Shown here piece after piece: positions 48,672 to 59,404 of a stretch of 64,000 nt of DNA. A program made the translations under genes and the position numbers. Source of the stretch: Sipunculus nudus (taxonomy: Eukaryota; Annelida; Sipuncula; Golfingiida; Sipunculidae); the NCBI GenBank assembly GCA_026874595.1, contig CM049319.1, positions 17,711,101 through 17,775,100 on the forward strand, given 5' to 3'. How positions within the stretch are numbered: the first letter of the stretch is position 1; the number at the start of each line of letters is the position of its first letter. The notes beneath the pieces are model-generated. The model saw nothing but the letters and a program-made list of their open reading frames with translations. It did no database searches and was not told the origin of the DNA.

Positions 48672-48896
48672 ACTGAACCATGCGATTATTTGAGTCAGGG
48701 GAGTGCTTGATAAGCACAGCTTGATGAACTTAATATAAATCTGACGTGGACTGCTCTCAGAGAGAGCATACCTCCGCCATCGTCTAGATTTTACCTCTCT
48801 TATGTAATTAATATTGTATCTTGACTAAAGATAGCATCACTACTAAAAGTCAAAACAATATCAAATTTTCTTTAAGTCATACTTGACCACATACTA
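48672..48896. other. Unassigned spacer with a LINE-tail-like motif
   Basis: Near 48755-48782 the sequence GAGAGAGCATACCTCCGCC resembles the short tail motif of common interspersed repeats. Nothing else seen. Confidence 0.35.
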
Positions 48897-49345
48897 CCAC
48901 TGCTACTACTACTACATACATATATACATACGTACATACATACATACTACAACTACTACTATTACTTTTGTCTCAAATGAGTATTCCTTTTAAAGTACAT
49001 GTTCATACCTTTCGAAAAATCTCGTATATGCGTTTCGATTACTTTCAGGCTGACAGATGTATTGGCTTACAGGTCCTCGAAACTCGTTTCAACTAAAATT
49101 CTGATTTTATCCCAACAGGCTCACGTTGACGTAAACATCGTAATACCTATAGTTTAGGAAAATTGCCTTGCAATTTGTAGTACTTTAGGGGTCATTCATC
49201 TCAAATTTGGCGACATACATACATACATACATACATACATACATACTAGAGGTATTACTACTACAGATACTACAACTACTACTACCACTACTATTACTAT
49301 TACATCTACTACTACCAATAATAATGATAATAATAATAATAATTA
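48897..49345. repeat. Interrupted TAC, TACA and AAT simple repeats
   Basis: (TAC)n and (TACA)n patches at 48897-48965 and 49212-49247, then (TAC)n at 49257-49317 and (AAT)n to about 49345. About 240 bp of ordinary AT-rich DNA lies between. The Tyr/Ser/Ile-rich minus frame at 49185-49373 is an artefact. Confidence 0.9.
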
Positions 49346-49559
49346 TGTATATATATATTATATTTTTACTCATTTAAATCATTAGTTTTCGAAAATTAGA
49401 ATAAACAAAATTAATTATTTATTGAAGCAAACTTAAAATGTGAAATTTAAGAGAGTAAGAAACAACGAACATAATCCTGATTTTTACCTCTCAAACGTAA
49501 TAAATGTGTACCTCAAAAGATGTGTTTAAGTCATATTTAAGCCAATATCAAATATAATT

Positions 49560-49590
<31 letters not shown>

Positions 49591-50004
49591 GAAGAAGAAG
49601 TCTAGTAATAATAATAATTAAAATATTATATATTTAAATTTAATTTAATTTAAATTGATTATTTATTGAAGAAAACTTAAAATATGAAATTTAAGTAAGA
49701 CAGAAACTAGATATAGTGAAAAGTATTCAAGATATTCTCGTATACTTCAGTAATTACCCAATAAAAAGTTGCTTGCCATTCAATGGGTGTTTTAAAAATA
49801 GTGCCTGTTTTATTATTAATACTTATTATAATATTGAAATAACCAAAGAACATTAATGAAGATTCCAAATACAGCACTGATCAAGGGATCAAATTGCGAT
49901 TACATTATGGGACCTAATGTGAATAAGAAAAAAAAACTTTTGGATTTATAAAAATTATTTTTTTACAAGGATGAGGGGTAATACCTTCACCTAAATATCC
50001 TGCT
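49346..50004. other. AT-rich DNA with an (AAT)n array
   Basis: (TAATAA)n occupies about 49557-49590, followed by AAGAAGAAG. A TTATTTATTGAAG.AAACTTAAAAT segment near 49416 recurs near 49659, so the stretch is partly duplicated. No gene. Confidence 0.6.
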
Positions 50005-50325
50005 CGTTTTGTTTATATCCACGTGTTTATAACATGTGGGGGCCACGAAAATAATCCAAACACATTCAACGAGGACATCTGGCGGCAAGCCAGACGAACC
50101 AGAGTTTTTTGTAACTAGTGATCTTACAACCATCGCACATAGCAACCAATCACTATGGTTCCTTAATTTTTCAACATGGACGCATGTACCATGTTGTCTA
50201 ACAGCTTATAGATAAACATCTCATATATCGCTGAAGGGTTATCGAAACCTTTCTTAGCAGTTCATTAATATGTACCAAGAGTGAGCCAGAAATCATTTAC
50301 ATTCTACAAATAAGGCAGGTAGATA
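50005..50325 (-). repeat. Interspersed repeat family R, copy 3
   Basis: Inverted relative to copies 1, 2 and 5. On the minus strand it reads TTATTTGTAGAATG, GATGTTTATC..AAGCTGTTAG, TGGTTGCTATGTGCG, TTGCCGCCAGATGTCC, TTTGGATTATTTTC and CCCCACATGTTATAAACACG. It lacks the MITE found in copy 4, so it helps show what copy 4 looked like before insertion. Confidence 0.65.
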
Positions 50326-51060
50326 GCTGGCTTTAAGGAAGAGAAACCAGCTTTTTTTAAATGGTATCGGACCATTTTCTAGGATGGGTTGGACGAAATG
50401 TTGGTAACATTAAACCTAGTATTATATTTAAGTCTGGATTTAGTCATAAGAAGCTGACTTCCCTGGGTGAAATTATACTTTCTCCTTACTGCTTGGTAAC
50501 CAGTCGAATTAAGAGGACAATTATCAGATGTTTTAAGGTAAATTAGTCTTCTTCAGACAGAGTGATCTTGTTACAGGGGTCGTTTATCTGTCCTTCACAG
50601 GTCCTTGCATCCTTGTTAGTATAAAATTGACTTGACCTGTTTCCATTATACTTTATAAACATGCTCTTTCCTCAACCGAGTACTAAACAATTAAATATTA
50701 TTGCCCTGTGTTTAGACAGATGCACAAGGTTAGAAACCTCTTTTTAAATTACGCACACTCATTAGGAGTAGACCCGCATAGAATTCTTTGTTGTCCTGTG
50801 ACTGACTGCAAGGCAGCTTGCAAAACTATACCATAATTGGTCGGAAATACATGGCCCGTGCCAATTTCTTGGAGACTATATACAGTAAGTTCTGTAATTG
50901 TACCGCCAAAACAGAGTTTTGCGGATACTATGTTTTCAGCCCACCGCCGCCGCCGCCGCCGCCGTCGCGTAGGTGTCCGGAGAACTCCTCCGTAACCGCT
51001 GGGCGGAATTTTACGGAACCCGGGATTATGTTCGGGTCACATGTGAACTGCTGCGCCCGA
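50326..51060. other. Unassigned DNA with a (CCG)n patch
   Basis: (CCG)n occupies about 50942-50964. The 86-codon plus frame and 118-codon minus frame overlapping it have Pro or Gly runs from this repeat and are not supported genes. Confidence 0.5.
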
Positions 51061-51132
51061 TTTTGTTTTGACCTCTGACCTTTCCTCTGCGCTCTGCGTC
51101 CGTTTGTGCGTCTGTTTCCACACATAAACCCA

Positions 51133-51966
51133 CATATCTCGGGAACCATTTGACCGATCAGGAATTTTTTTTTGCACAAATGTAGCCCTTGGAGAGCTTT
51201 ATAACATACACAAAAAATGATGGCGCCACCTGCAACCATGTTTGCACAGTGTCCATCTGTTCGTCTGCCTTGGGTTATAATCACTCATATCTCTGCAGTG
51301 GTTTGACTAATTCACCTGAAATTCGGCATGCGTATACATCCTGGATAGCTTTTCTGATTTTATGACAGGTGGCGCCACCTACATTCACGTTTACGCTGCA
51401 GACATCCAAGCTCATATCTCGGGAACCGTTTGACCGATTGGGCCAAAATTTTGCATGTGTATAGATCTCACATAGCTCTTTATCATACGCAGAACTGGTG
51501 GCGCCACCTGCAGCTATTTTTGCACAGCTCCCGTCTATTTGTCTGCCATGGGATAAAATCACCCATATCTCGGCAGTGGTTTGACATATCTGCCTAAAGC
51601 TTTGCAGGTTTATATATCCCCTACAGCTCTCTTGATTTTATGACAGGTTGCGCCATCTACTTTCTAGTTTATGCAGCAGATATCCAAGCTCATATCCTGG
51701 GAACCGTTTGACCGATTGGGCCAAAGTTTTGCATGTGTATAGTTCTCACATAGCTCTTTATCATACGCAAAACTGGTGGCGCCACCTGCAACCATTTTTG
51801 CACAGCGTCCATCTGTTTGTCTGCCAAGGGCAAAAATCACTCATATACATGTAGTGGTTTGACTTATCTGCCTTAAATTTTGCATATGTATACAACTTTG
51901 ACGGCTTTCTGGATTTTGTGGTAGGTGGCGCAACCTACATACACAATTTGGCTGCAGACATCCATG
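51133..51966. repeat. Dimeric tandem array, period about 280 bp
   Basis: Three copies of a dimer begin at 51133, 51413 and 51691 (periods 280 and 278). Each dimer has an A half (about 151-153 bp) starting CATATCTCGGGAACC, then TTTGACCGATTGGG, and a B half (about 126-127 bp) starting CATATCTC.GCAGTGGTTTG (51286, 51564, 51842). A and B share a CATAT..TTTGAC..GCAT..GTATA layout and a palindromic GGTGGCGCCACCT (51371, for example). A fourth start is degraded near 51966. Periods are not multiples of three and frames do not persist between copies, so it is not a protein repeat. The 93- and 118-codon minus frames here are incidental. Confidence 0.85.
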
Positions 51967-53023
51967 CTAATATGCAACACTTCACTCTATTTCCCCTTGC
52001 CACTCAATCAATGCCTCACTTCACCCGTCCACTCTGATTTAGGCGGATACACGTGGTCGCTTGTCAACTACCCGTATTCTAGTTCAAACTAGTTGTTAAC
52101 TGGAACAAGTTTTAGAAGAATTATGTGTGACCACTAAGGTTGGAGTGTAAGGACATGCTCTTCGCTCAGCGGAGGAATAAAGATATCAATCAATCAAGCT
52201 CATAGAGAGAACGTCTAGGGTCAAAGTTCAACCTATAAGCGTATCACTAGTCTAACTTCAGTGCATTGATGGAAATCGAACATCTTATTACGCCTGAAAC
52301 AGACAGACGCGCGCGCCAGACGTTAAGCGTGCGTTACGTACGTGACTTTCGACTAATCCGAAACAAACTCGTGCGGCTACAATGCATACGGTACGCGTCA
52401 GACTGGATTTTTGTATTTTATATTCTGTCTTATATTTGGTTTATCTTATAAAATCTTTCAAACTGATAATCACCAATCTTGATAAACAGTTTCTGATTGT
52501 CACCAAGCAGGTTACTACTGTTAATGATAAGTATTTATTTGTGTTGCTACGTTGCAGGATTTCTATCCATATATACATCAATGGTTATTGTTATTAATGA
52601 GCAAATACCGTGCACGAGGCGAGGGCGTGAAAAAATTACATAAAAAATGAAGGAGAGTTTCATCAAGATTTTAGATAGTATTCCTCGAGTACCTCGGAAA
52701 ATAACATTCATTCAAAATTTCTGAGAAGAGTCCTTGTACCAAAATAGTACCATTTCTTTTAAAAGAAAGTAGATTTTATAAGGTCCAAATTTTAATAGTT
52801 TTTAACTTTGAATCAGTAAACATTTCACTTTTTAATTAAACATAAGCATTTTCTTTCTTTTATTGTGATTCCCTGATCATTTACATAAAGCCCGAATCAC
52901 TGATCGGAAATCAGACGGGGTAATGTGGAACAATTACACATTTTTGTTGACAATACAGTTGAGCATTTCCATATCAATATTTACATATAAGCATAATAGC
53001 AAAAGCACATCTATCTTGACCGA
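51967..53023. other. Unassigned DNA, including the LINE 3' flank
   Basis: 52010-52200 shows no clear family. From about 52620 the sequence may include the LINE 3' untranslated region on the minus strand, but no poly-A/poly-T boundary or target duplication was found. Short plus frames at 52266-52597 are unassigned. Confidence 0.45.
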
Positions 53024-53940
53024 TTAAACAATATCCATGTTAATTGGATTTCTCGACTGTAGTTCGCTTTCTAAAAGAAATTGCAAGTTGTAATTTTGGC
53101 CATATTTAAATTTTACTAATGCACATTTTGGCGATTAAAATAATTTTATTCATACGTAATATTTCTTCCTTATTGAAACCTTCAGTCGGTATAAATCCTA
53201 AGATTATATCGTGTTGTTTCAGAAATATTTGTTTACGAAGGCTAAATTATATTGTTTTGATGACTTCAGACCAAAATTGTTAAAGATGTTCACATTTATA
53301 AAAAGTGCTCGATGTAATCTATTTTGATTGCATGTGTTTTCATCCTTAATTCTCATTTTGTTTAACAATATATTCGTAAGATAAATGTCATGAAGAATTT
53401 TCCAATGCAAGAGCCTAAGTCTTATTTAATGTGTACATGTCCGTGGTAGAAGTCAAAGTAGTTCAGATAATGTTTTTAGGGGTATTTTTTCCATATTAAA
53501 AAGGAATGAGGATCAACAGTTTTGTGTTTATTTATAATGCGTCGTATGATACTGACTCTGCATTTTTCTATTAAAGGTTCACTGAATTTCAACAATCTTG
53601 GCCGAGTATTTAGTTGTGCAGATGGGTGTTCACGAAAAATGCTTTTACTGATGTCGACACGAGCTGGTATTGTATAATTATGTCTGCGCTGTTCCCTAAG
53701 CGTTGTTTAACATTTTCCAGAGTAATTATATCGCCAGATTCGATAAAATCTTAGACTAGCACGAAGCCGCCCTTTATCCCTTATTTAAGAAAAAAGGGGG
53801 TGTTATAATATGTAATATTTTTGTTATCCCAGATAACTGGAGAGATTTCTGTATGATTCTATCGGTTAGTATTAAGCCAGGAATGTAACACATTGCGGTA
53901 AAGATGGTATCTATATTGGCAAGTCCTTTACGGCTATTGC
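53024..53940 (-). pseudogene. LINE ORF2 remnant, C-terminal part
   Basis: Continues the LINE protein past the insertion: FYRNVLHSWLNTN, EISPVIWDNKNITYYN, DFIESGDIITLENVKQ, HWKILHDIYLTNILLNKMRI, then ILGFIPTEGFNKEEILRMNK and the C-terminus SRNPINMDIV. In-frame stops follow FFLK and FVLV, and frame changes occur between blocks. The cysteine/histidine pattern that usually follows KDENTCN is degraded. Confidence 0.75.
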
Positions 53941-53944
53941 CGAT

Positions 53945-54340
53945 GAAGAAAAAACTTGCTAAACCGGGTAAACCCGGTAAATACGGTCCAAATGGCCGAA
54001 ACCGCAAGTACAAGGGCTATGGGTCTCGAAGCAGTGTTGTTCACAAGATCGAGTTCGGCTTTCGAATGACATGGCTGGGTCTCCGCTGCTGGGATCGGTG
54101 GAAGGAATGTGGGTTGCTTCTGGCTTTGTGGCTGTGGATGCTGTAGCTTTCTAAAAAAAGGTCAACGGCTCGGGATGGACGGTGGCGCCCTCTACGGCTC
54201 CCCGCTTGGCTTGGCGTGGCAATGCGACTGTTGGCTCAGAGAACATGCTCAAGGAGCGCACAGAGCTGAGGTCTTGACCGCAGTAACCTGTAGCTGCTCG
54301 ATGAGCGTATACCTCTTTTGGTTGGTTTACGGCTACGTTA
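53945..54340. other. GC-rich insertion inside the LINE
   Basis: About 400 bp with markedly higher GC, lying between LINE pieces that should be adjacent (FYYGKVGRHQSVFESN and FYRNVLHSWLNTN). Frames are open in several phases. One plus frame contains KPGKPGKYGPNGRNRKYKGY, and another ends GMWVASGFVAVDAVAF and TAA. No domain, tRNA head or TIR was recognised. It could be an inserted retrocopy or another mobile element. Boundaries are approximate. Confidence 0.45.
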
Positions 54341-54344
54341 CTTT

Positions 54345-55180
54345 CGAAAACACTTTGATGTCTCCCCACTTTTCCATAATAAAATAAAGGAATGTTCTTC
54401 CAGGTTTCTGTTGTCTCACTATTCAGCAGTTTTACCCATTTTATTTGCAGGGCTTGTTGCAAGTCAAACATATCAATAAACTCTAGGCCACCTTCACGGA
54501 ACGGGGCTATTAAAACTCTTCTGATCACTTTTTCAAAGGCACGTTTATTATTATATTGTTTATTCCCCAAAAATGTGTACATAAGTCGATTTATTTCAAT
54601 AAAAGCCTTTTCTGACAGTGATAAAGCCTGTAACACATATATGAACTTGGATATATAAAACGTTTGATTAAGATATTTTTTCCAAATATAGACAGATTAC
54701 GTTTATTCCATGTATGTAACATATCTTCCGCATTACGTATTTGTGTTGCCAGTTACTTTCTATGAAAAAAGCAGGTTTAGTAGAACTAAATTTTATTCCA
54801 AGAATTTTTATATCATTTTTAGGAAAGACATTCCATTTTATGTTACTAATCTTATCTTGACATTTGGTTTTTCTGCTTAACCATAAAGATTCAGTTTTAT
54901 TTAAGTTCAGTTCCAAACTAGATATTTGTGAAAACTCCGTAAATACAGACAGGGCATTTTCGATATCACTTCTTTCTCGCATAAACAAGGTGGTGTCGTC
55001 CGCGTATATTTACATATCTTTATCTCATTGCGGCCGTATCCAGTTAATGGTAATTTTATTCCTTTGATGTTCTCGGCCTGTCTTACTTTATAAGCAATAA
55101 TTTCTATAGCAATGACAAAGGGCAATGAAAATAATTTCTTGAACCTATGAGAAAAATAGACCAGAAAAGCCCAATTCAAC
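54345..55180 (-). pseudogene. LINE ORF2 remnant, reverse transcriptase part
   Basis: Holds the palm-domain YADD catalytic motif, the downstream primer-grip/thumb region (NLNKTE, ILGIKF, LSIFGKN) and the segment before the C-terminal domain (FIEINRLMYTFLG, PFREGGLEFIDMFDLQQAL). Breaks lie near 55008, near 54750 and near 54655, where the reading frame changes. Known: YADD binds the two metal ions of polymerisation. It is intact here but in a truncated, unusable context. Confidence 0.85.
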
Positions 55181-55184
55181 GGTT

Positions 55185-55870
55185 CACACAGGCTGCATGT
55201 TTATAACATGTGATGGTCCGCAAATATAATCCAAATGCATCCTAAAGTCCATCTTGTGCATGGTAAGTAAATATGATGTTTTGCAAATGGCGTTGCGCAA
55301 CAAGTGGCACTTTTTACTTTCGCATATATGCAACCAACCCTTTTCAGTTACATTTTTTTCTGTTTGTCATTGTGGGCGCATGTATCCTATTTACTAACAG
55401 CTTGTAGATAAACAAGCTTAAACATCCGTCACAGAGGCATTAGGCCAAAAAAATTAAAAGTATGGTTCTCAGGCACCGCCCGCATCAATTTTAAACCCCC
55501 GCATCAAAAATTTTTATTTTGATTTTCAATAAAAACTTTCCATTTTTGAGCTGCTGCCGCTCCAACATTTCTTTCAATAAGATAAAACAATACAATTCCT
55601 TTGTTTTTAGTGCTTTTACTTATTTAGCAAAATAAAACTGTTATTTTCTTGCTTTTCCCTTATCTTTTGACATTTTTATCGAAACATACCAAAAAATTTA
55701 AAATACAAAAAGCGCCAGCCCGCATTGATTTCTGAAAAAAAGTGCCTGAGAACCATACCTTTTTTTTATTTTGGCCTTATAGGAAGCATTTTTAAAGCAG
55801 GAAATACCTTCATTCATAAGTAGGCAGAGTAATTCAGAAATCACATACATTCTACAGATAAAGCAGATGA
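55185..55870 (-). repeat. Interspersed repeat family R, copy 4, split by a MITE
   Basis: On the minus strand, the flanks of the MITE at 55443-55776 together reconstruct an R copy: TTTATCTGTAGAATGTATGT on the right flank, AGCTTGTTTATCTACAAGCTG on the left flank, then GGTTGGTTGCATATATGCG, CACTTGTTGCGCAACGCC, TTTGGATTATATTTGCGG and CATGTTATAAACATG, ending CAGCCTGTGTGAACC. The LINE fragment begins directly beyond 55185. Confidence 0.7.
55443..55776. mobile_element. PIF/Harbinger-like MITE, copy A (best preserved)
   Basis: TTA target duplication at 55440-55442 and 55777-55779. The termini are GGCC with A/T-rich DNA, then GTATGGTTCTCAGGCAC on the left and GTGCCTGAGAACCATACC on the right, followed by T/A-rich DNA and GGCC. 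It is 334 bp with no coding capacity. The orientation is opposite to copies B and C: the GCGGG(T)..CAAAAATTTTTATTTTG half is on the left. Known: PIF/Harbinger transposition duplicates TWA. It must use a transposase encoded elsewhere. Confidence 0.85.
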
Positions 55871-57289
55871 ACAAATTTCTCTAAAAATATATTGAGCTGG
55901 TAATTACAGGTCGAACCCAGACCATCATTAAAATAACCCTTGAGTTATTGAAAAAAAATACATACATATCTGCTGCGATGTTCCCGCCTGTGGGGGGGGA
56001 CCGTTATTTTATATTGTGAAACCTCTTATTGCTTCAGTTAAAATACCTCGGAATTTTACTCAAGTTCTTGTTAACATATAATCACTTGAGGCCTACTTGA
56101 GTATCTTAAGAATAACCTGAGCGCCTTCGGAGAATTTTTTTACCAGCCGTTGGCGGAAAGATCCAATTATTGACTCCGGGGATAGCGCTGTCAAACAGAC
56201 AATTGGCTCCAGGGGACTAACCGCATGGACAGCCTCGAAAAGGTGATATTTTTAGTGAAGCTTGTATATCCTGAGCGTTTTTGGGGCCAATCGCAATTAA
56301 TTTCGCTATATACACCAAGCCTGTTAAACCCTAACATTCAAACGTGCCATAAAACGCCTAAGTATATTTATATGTGACACCGTATGATCCATTACTAAGT
56401 TATGCCATTATAAAACGTTGAAACCTCTTAATGGCCGACAAGAGATATGAGCAATAGCACCGCGAGCCATAGAGGCCGAGAAATTTGATTATATGTTCAC
56501 TCTTTTGTGAAAGAAATTTATAGATGAATATGGTTTTTGGTTGTTTGGACGTAATTTCCCTAAAACACTGGTGAAATATAATTATCTTGTGGACTGGTGA
56601 TGCATTATGGGAAACTTGAGATGACTGCCTTGAGAAATTAATATCGACAGCAGCATATAAATGCTCGTATAAATGGTTTTATAAATATAGTGATGCAAGT
56701 AAGAATGATATATTCAAAAATAAACATTATTATTTAGATAGTTATTAGTGTTTCTACGGCTCCAACATTTAGCTGTTGGAGTTAGAGTTGGGGTAATGTT
56801 TTAAAGAATACTTCCACGACCTGCTGGTGGAACTGTCTATTGCAAGAAAATGAAGGTAAGGGTAGCTATACCAAACGAAAGAAATTAGGTTCTAGGTTTC
56901 AGGTTTTATATGCACGGGGCTTAGAATGATCAAAAATCACAATTTGTCGTTAAGACATTAGTGCAAAGCTCTGAGGTACGGAATTTTATCCAAATGACTT
57001 TCAGGCTCGGGCTGGGTTTAGCGGTTTAGCACATTCAGCGGTTTACTATATTTGCTATATAGTTACTATAAATGTTTCAAAACCTTTTACTGCACCAACA
57101 AACCACTTTCACATATGTAAATATAAAATGATAATGAGGATATGTTAAACGAATAAGTATAAAGAAAAACACGACTAAATTCCTTTTATAAATTTTCATT
57201 TTATTGTTTAGAGTTATGGTAGGTAAATAAACATAGATATACAAAATGTGAATTTTTATCTCATTCCTTGATACCGACAAAAGAAATGT
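55871..57289. other. Unassigned DNA
   Basis: No gene recognised. A G8 run lies near 55992-55999. Confidence 0.5.
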
Positions 57290-57425
57290 AAGCGTGGTGT
57301 TCTAGTGACCACATGGTTGTGGGTCAGAGTGCCCTTTGGACCATCCTCCGCGCTGAGACCTTTGGCTAAGGTCTTAAGCACAATCCTCTCCACCCTGGGG
57401 TGAATGGGTTCTAGCCATTTATATA
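57290..57425 (+). mobile_element. tRNA-derived SINE (type C), degraded copy
   Basis: GTGGTGTTCTAGTGACCACA, then GGTTGTGGGTCAGAGTGCCC (degraded B box), CCATCCTCCGCGCTGAGACC and TAAGGTCTTAAGCACAA. It ends near CACCCTGGGGTGAATGGG. Aligned with 58672-58935 over the head and first body part. Confidence 0.5.
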
Positions 57426-58214
57426 TCTAATTTTTGCGTCTATATAAATAACAGTACGTTATGGTCCTCTAAAACGAAATATGTTGAACCTGAACTATAC
57501 TGACGGAGGCAAGGTGAGGTACAAAATGCCTCAGCATGATAAATGGACACTTAACCGCCTTCAGCTGGAACTACAGAGTACTCCTATATTTGTTTAATGA
57601 AGAGGCCAAGGGTGAGTTACTGCGGTATCAAGAACTTAATTTCTAACAGTCTCAGTCCCTGGTCCATTTTGATAAATGTTAATTGCAGGTCTAAGAAAGT
57701 AGGTATCTGCATGATAATAAAGTGCCTGCAGTTGTAATAAATGGTATATATTGAATTTTGTATGACTAGCAAAAGTTCCGTGGCATTATGTACGATCTCA
57801 CTTCCTCATAGTGGCAATGTACAATTAGGTATTTCAGGTAGAACTATGATATGCCTTTGATCTCTCTTCATTTGACTTGAGCTCCATTTAACCTTTTTAA
57901 TTCCCTTAAAACATGTAAAACACACAATAAGACAGATCGTACCGCCTCCCCGCTTCACAGCTAGAGCAGTTGTTATCACTTTGTCCGTCCAACCGTATGT
58001 CAGTGAAGATTACTTTGGTAACCATTATCACAAGAATTAATCAGATGTGTCCTAGTGTTACCCGATGTTACCCTCAAATCCTAAAATCATCTGCAAGTAT
58101 TGAACATGTTATAAAATTCAACAATGTAAGCCCGAATTTTTCTCATACTCCGATTTCCTGCCGATATCTCTTGATCTCTTCCGATGTGATTCGAGATCGA
58201 GAACAGCATCGGCC
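57426..58214. other. Unassigned DNA
   Basis: No gene recognised. The 95-codon plus frame at 57970-58257 runs into repeat S and has no domain. Confidence 0.5.
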
Positions 58215-58580
58215 AAGTGTGAGTCCTTCAACCAAGACGAACCTATTCCAGGACTAAACTTGTCTCAACTTTTAAATTTCAAAATCAAAATTCTTTACAA
58301 TTTAAGGAAAAACCTTCTGTTGACATTTCACATGCGCATGTTTACAAAGTATTACTTATACCGTGAAGTCCTTATTATAAAAACACCAATGCTTATGTAA
58401 TTTGATTAGGATATATTCTTATCCAACATATTTGAACGGACTAAATTTTCCTCTGCACTGTATTTAAGCCGCTGGTGTATTTAGAAAGCCTAGGTGCATT
58501 ATGGGACTTATTTCAATACCCACAACTCTTGTGAGTCCGATTGTGCGCAGTGTGAGAGTTTCCTTTTAGTAACTGACACC
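58215..58580 (+). repeat. Interspersed repeat family S, copy 2
   Basis: Shares with 62440-62825 and 42700-42965: TCTCAACTTTTAAA, AAATCAAAATTCTTTACAAT, TTGACATTTCACATGCGCAT, GTTTACAAAGTATTACTT, ATATTTGAACGG, CCGCTGGTGTATTTAGA, GTGCATTATGGGA, and CCGATTGTGCGCAGTGTGA near the end. Type unknown. Confidence 0.55.
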
Positions 58581-58671
58581 TAAAAAATCGCTTTCCTAGC
58601 AATAACTAGTCCTTTGCCACAGTGACTGAACCCTGTCTGTAATGGCTACACGAATGTTTAAATCTGCTTAA

Positions 58672-58935
58672 CAGGTGGCATAATGGATAGGACGCTGGAC
58701 CTTTGACCCCAAGGTTGTGGGTTCGCGTCCCTTTCTGACCGCCGTCTGTGCTAAGACTCCTAGTCAAAGTCTTTACCACAAGGTGCGCTCTCTCGACCCA
58801 GGAGTTAATTGGTACTGGTCATGCACGGGCGGCAGGCATAATGTAGGTGAGATAACCCTGTTGCGTCTACAAAGACGTGGATGTTCCCCAGGGTGCCTAG
58901 AAAAGCTACAAAAATGAGCAAGCCCTAGACCAGAA
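58672..58935 (+). mobile_element. tRNA-derived SINE (type C), better copy
   Basis: A box TGGCATAATGGATAG at 58676-58690 and B box GGTTCGCGTCC at 58720-58730, about 45 bp apart as in tRNA genes. The head is close to the first three quarters of a tRNA, then continues into an unrelated body (GTGCTAAGACTCCTAGTC, CGACCCAGGAGTTAATTGG, CCCTGTTGCGTCTACAAAG). Known: RNA polymerase III can transcribe from such boxes. A functional tRNA is not supported because the 3' acceptor strand does not pair. Confidence 0.7.
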
Positions 58936-59404
58936 AGGCAAAGTGTAAAATTAGATGAGACTTACACGGGATGGTATCAGATTATAAACCAAAACCTTTA
59001 CCTTTTTACATCGGCCAAAGTCCAGTTTTAAACATATAGTGCAGAAGTTTAATATTCATTTGCCTTCATATAAATTTAAAAAATAATAATACAAAAGAAT
59101 GTATCAACAAATCCTGCGTTTCTGTATACACAGTGTCATGGTTGACCGACTCGGTCCAACTGTGATCTGTCAAAACAAAATCACCCTAAGTACCAGCCCC
59201 AGTATCGAAAAAGAATGCAGTGAAATTTACCACCATGCTATAACGACCACCCATGGTAAGACAATTATTTTTTCGGTCCCGAACAAATGCTAATCATAAG
59301 ACCTCCCGCTAACACGACCACCAAGCTAGCATGATCACTCTAACTTTTTCCTGCAGGTGGTTGCGTTAGCGAGATTTCAATGTATTTTCAAATAAAAATA
59401 TAAT
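58936..59404. other. Unassigned DNA
   Basis: No gene recognised. Confidence 0.5.

Larger units (their letters stand above)
53024..55180 (-). mobile_element. 5'-truncated dead LINE (non-LTR retrotransposon)
   Basis: Read on the minus strand, pieces of one ORF2 occur in correct order across frames: an FVIAIEIIAYK segment, IYADDTTLFMRERS (YADD at 54995-55006), LELNLNKTESLWL, NDIKILGIKF, TWNKRNLSIFGKNILIK, FIYVLQALSLSEKAF, then FYRNVLHSWLNTN, PVIWDNKNITYYN, ITLENVKQRLGNSAD, HWKILHDIYLTNILLN and NKIILIAKMCISKFKYG, ending with TAA at 53024-53026. The N-terminal endonuclease and early reverse-transcriptase motifs are absent. At least four frameshifts and several stops show it is dead. A GC-rich insertion interrupts it near 53945-54340. 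The clade looks L1/Tx1-like, but this is tentative. Confidence 0.85.

Noticed and set aside
48897-49345. CRISPR-like array
   Set aside because: Simple tri- and tetranucleotide repeats without unique spacers, in a eukaryotic context.
50928-51562. Minus frames of 118 and 93 codons with similar wording
   Set aside because: They overlap a tandem array whose period is not a multiple of three, and the frame is not maintained across copies.
53904-54146. Collagen-like KPGKPGKYGPNG frame
   Set aside because: Only two or three Gly-X-Y-like triplets, no signal peptide or continued repeat, and it lies in an insertion within a dead LINE. Kept only as a note on the insertion.
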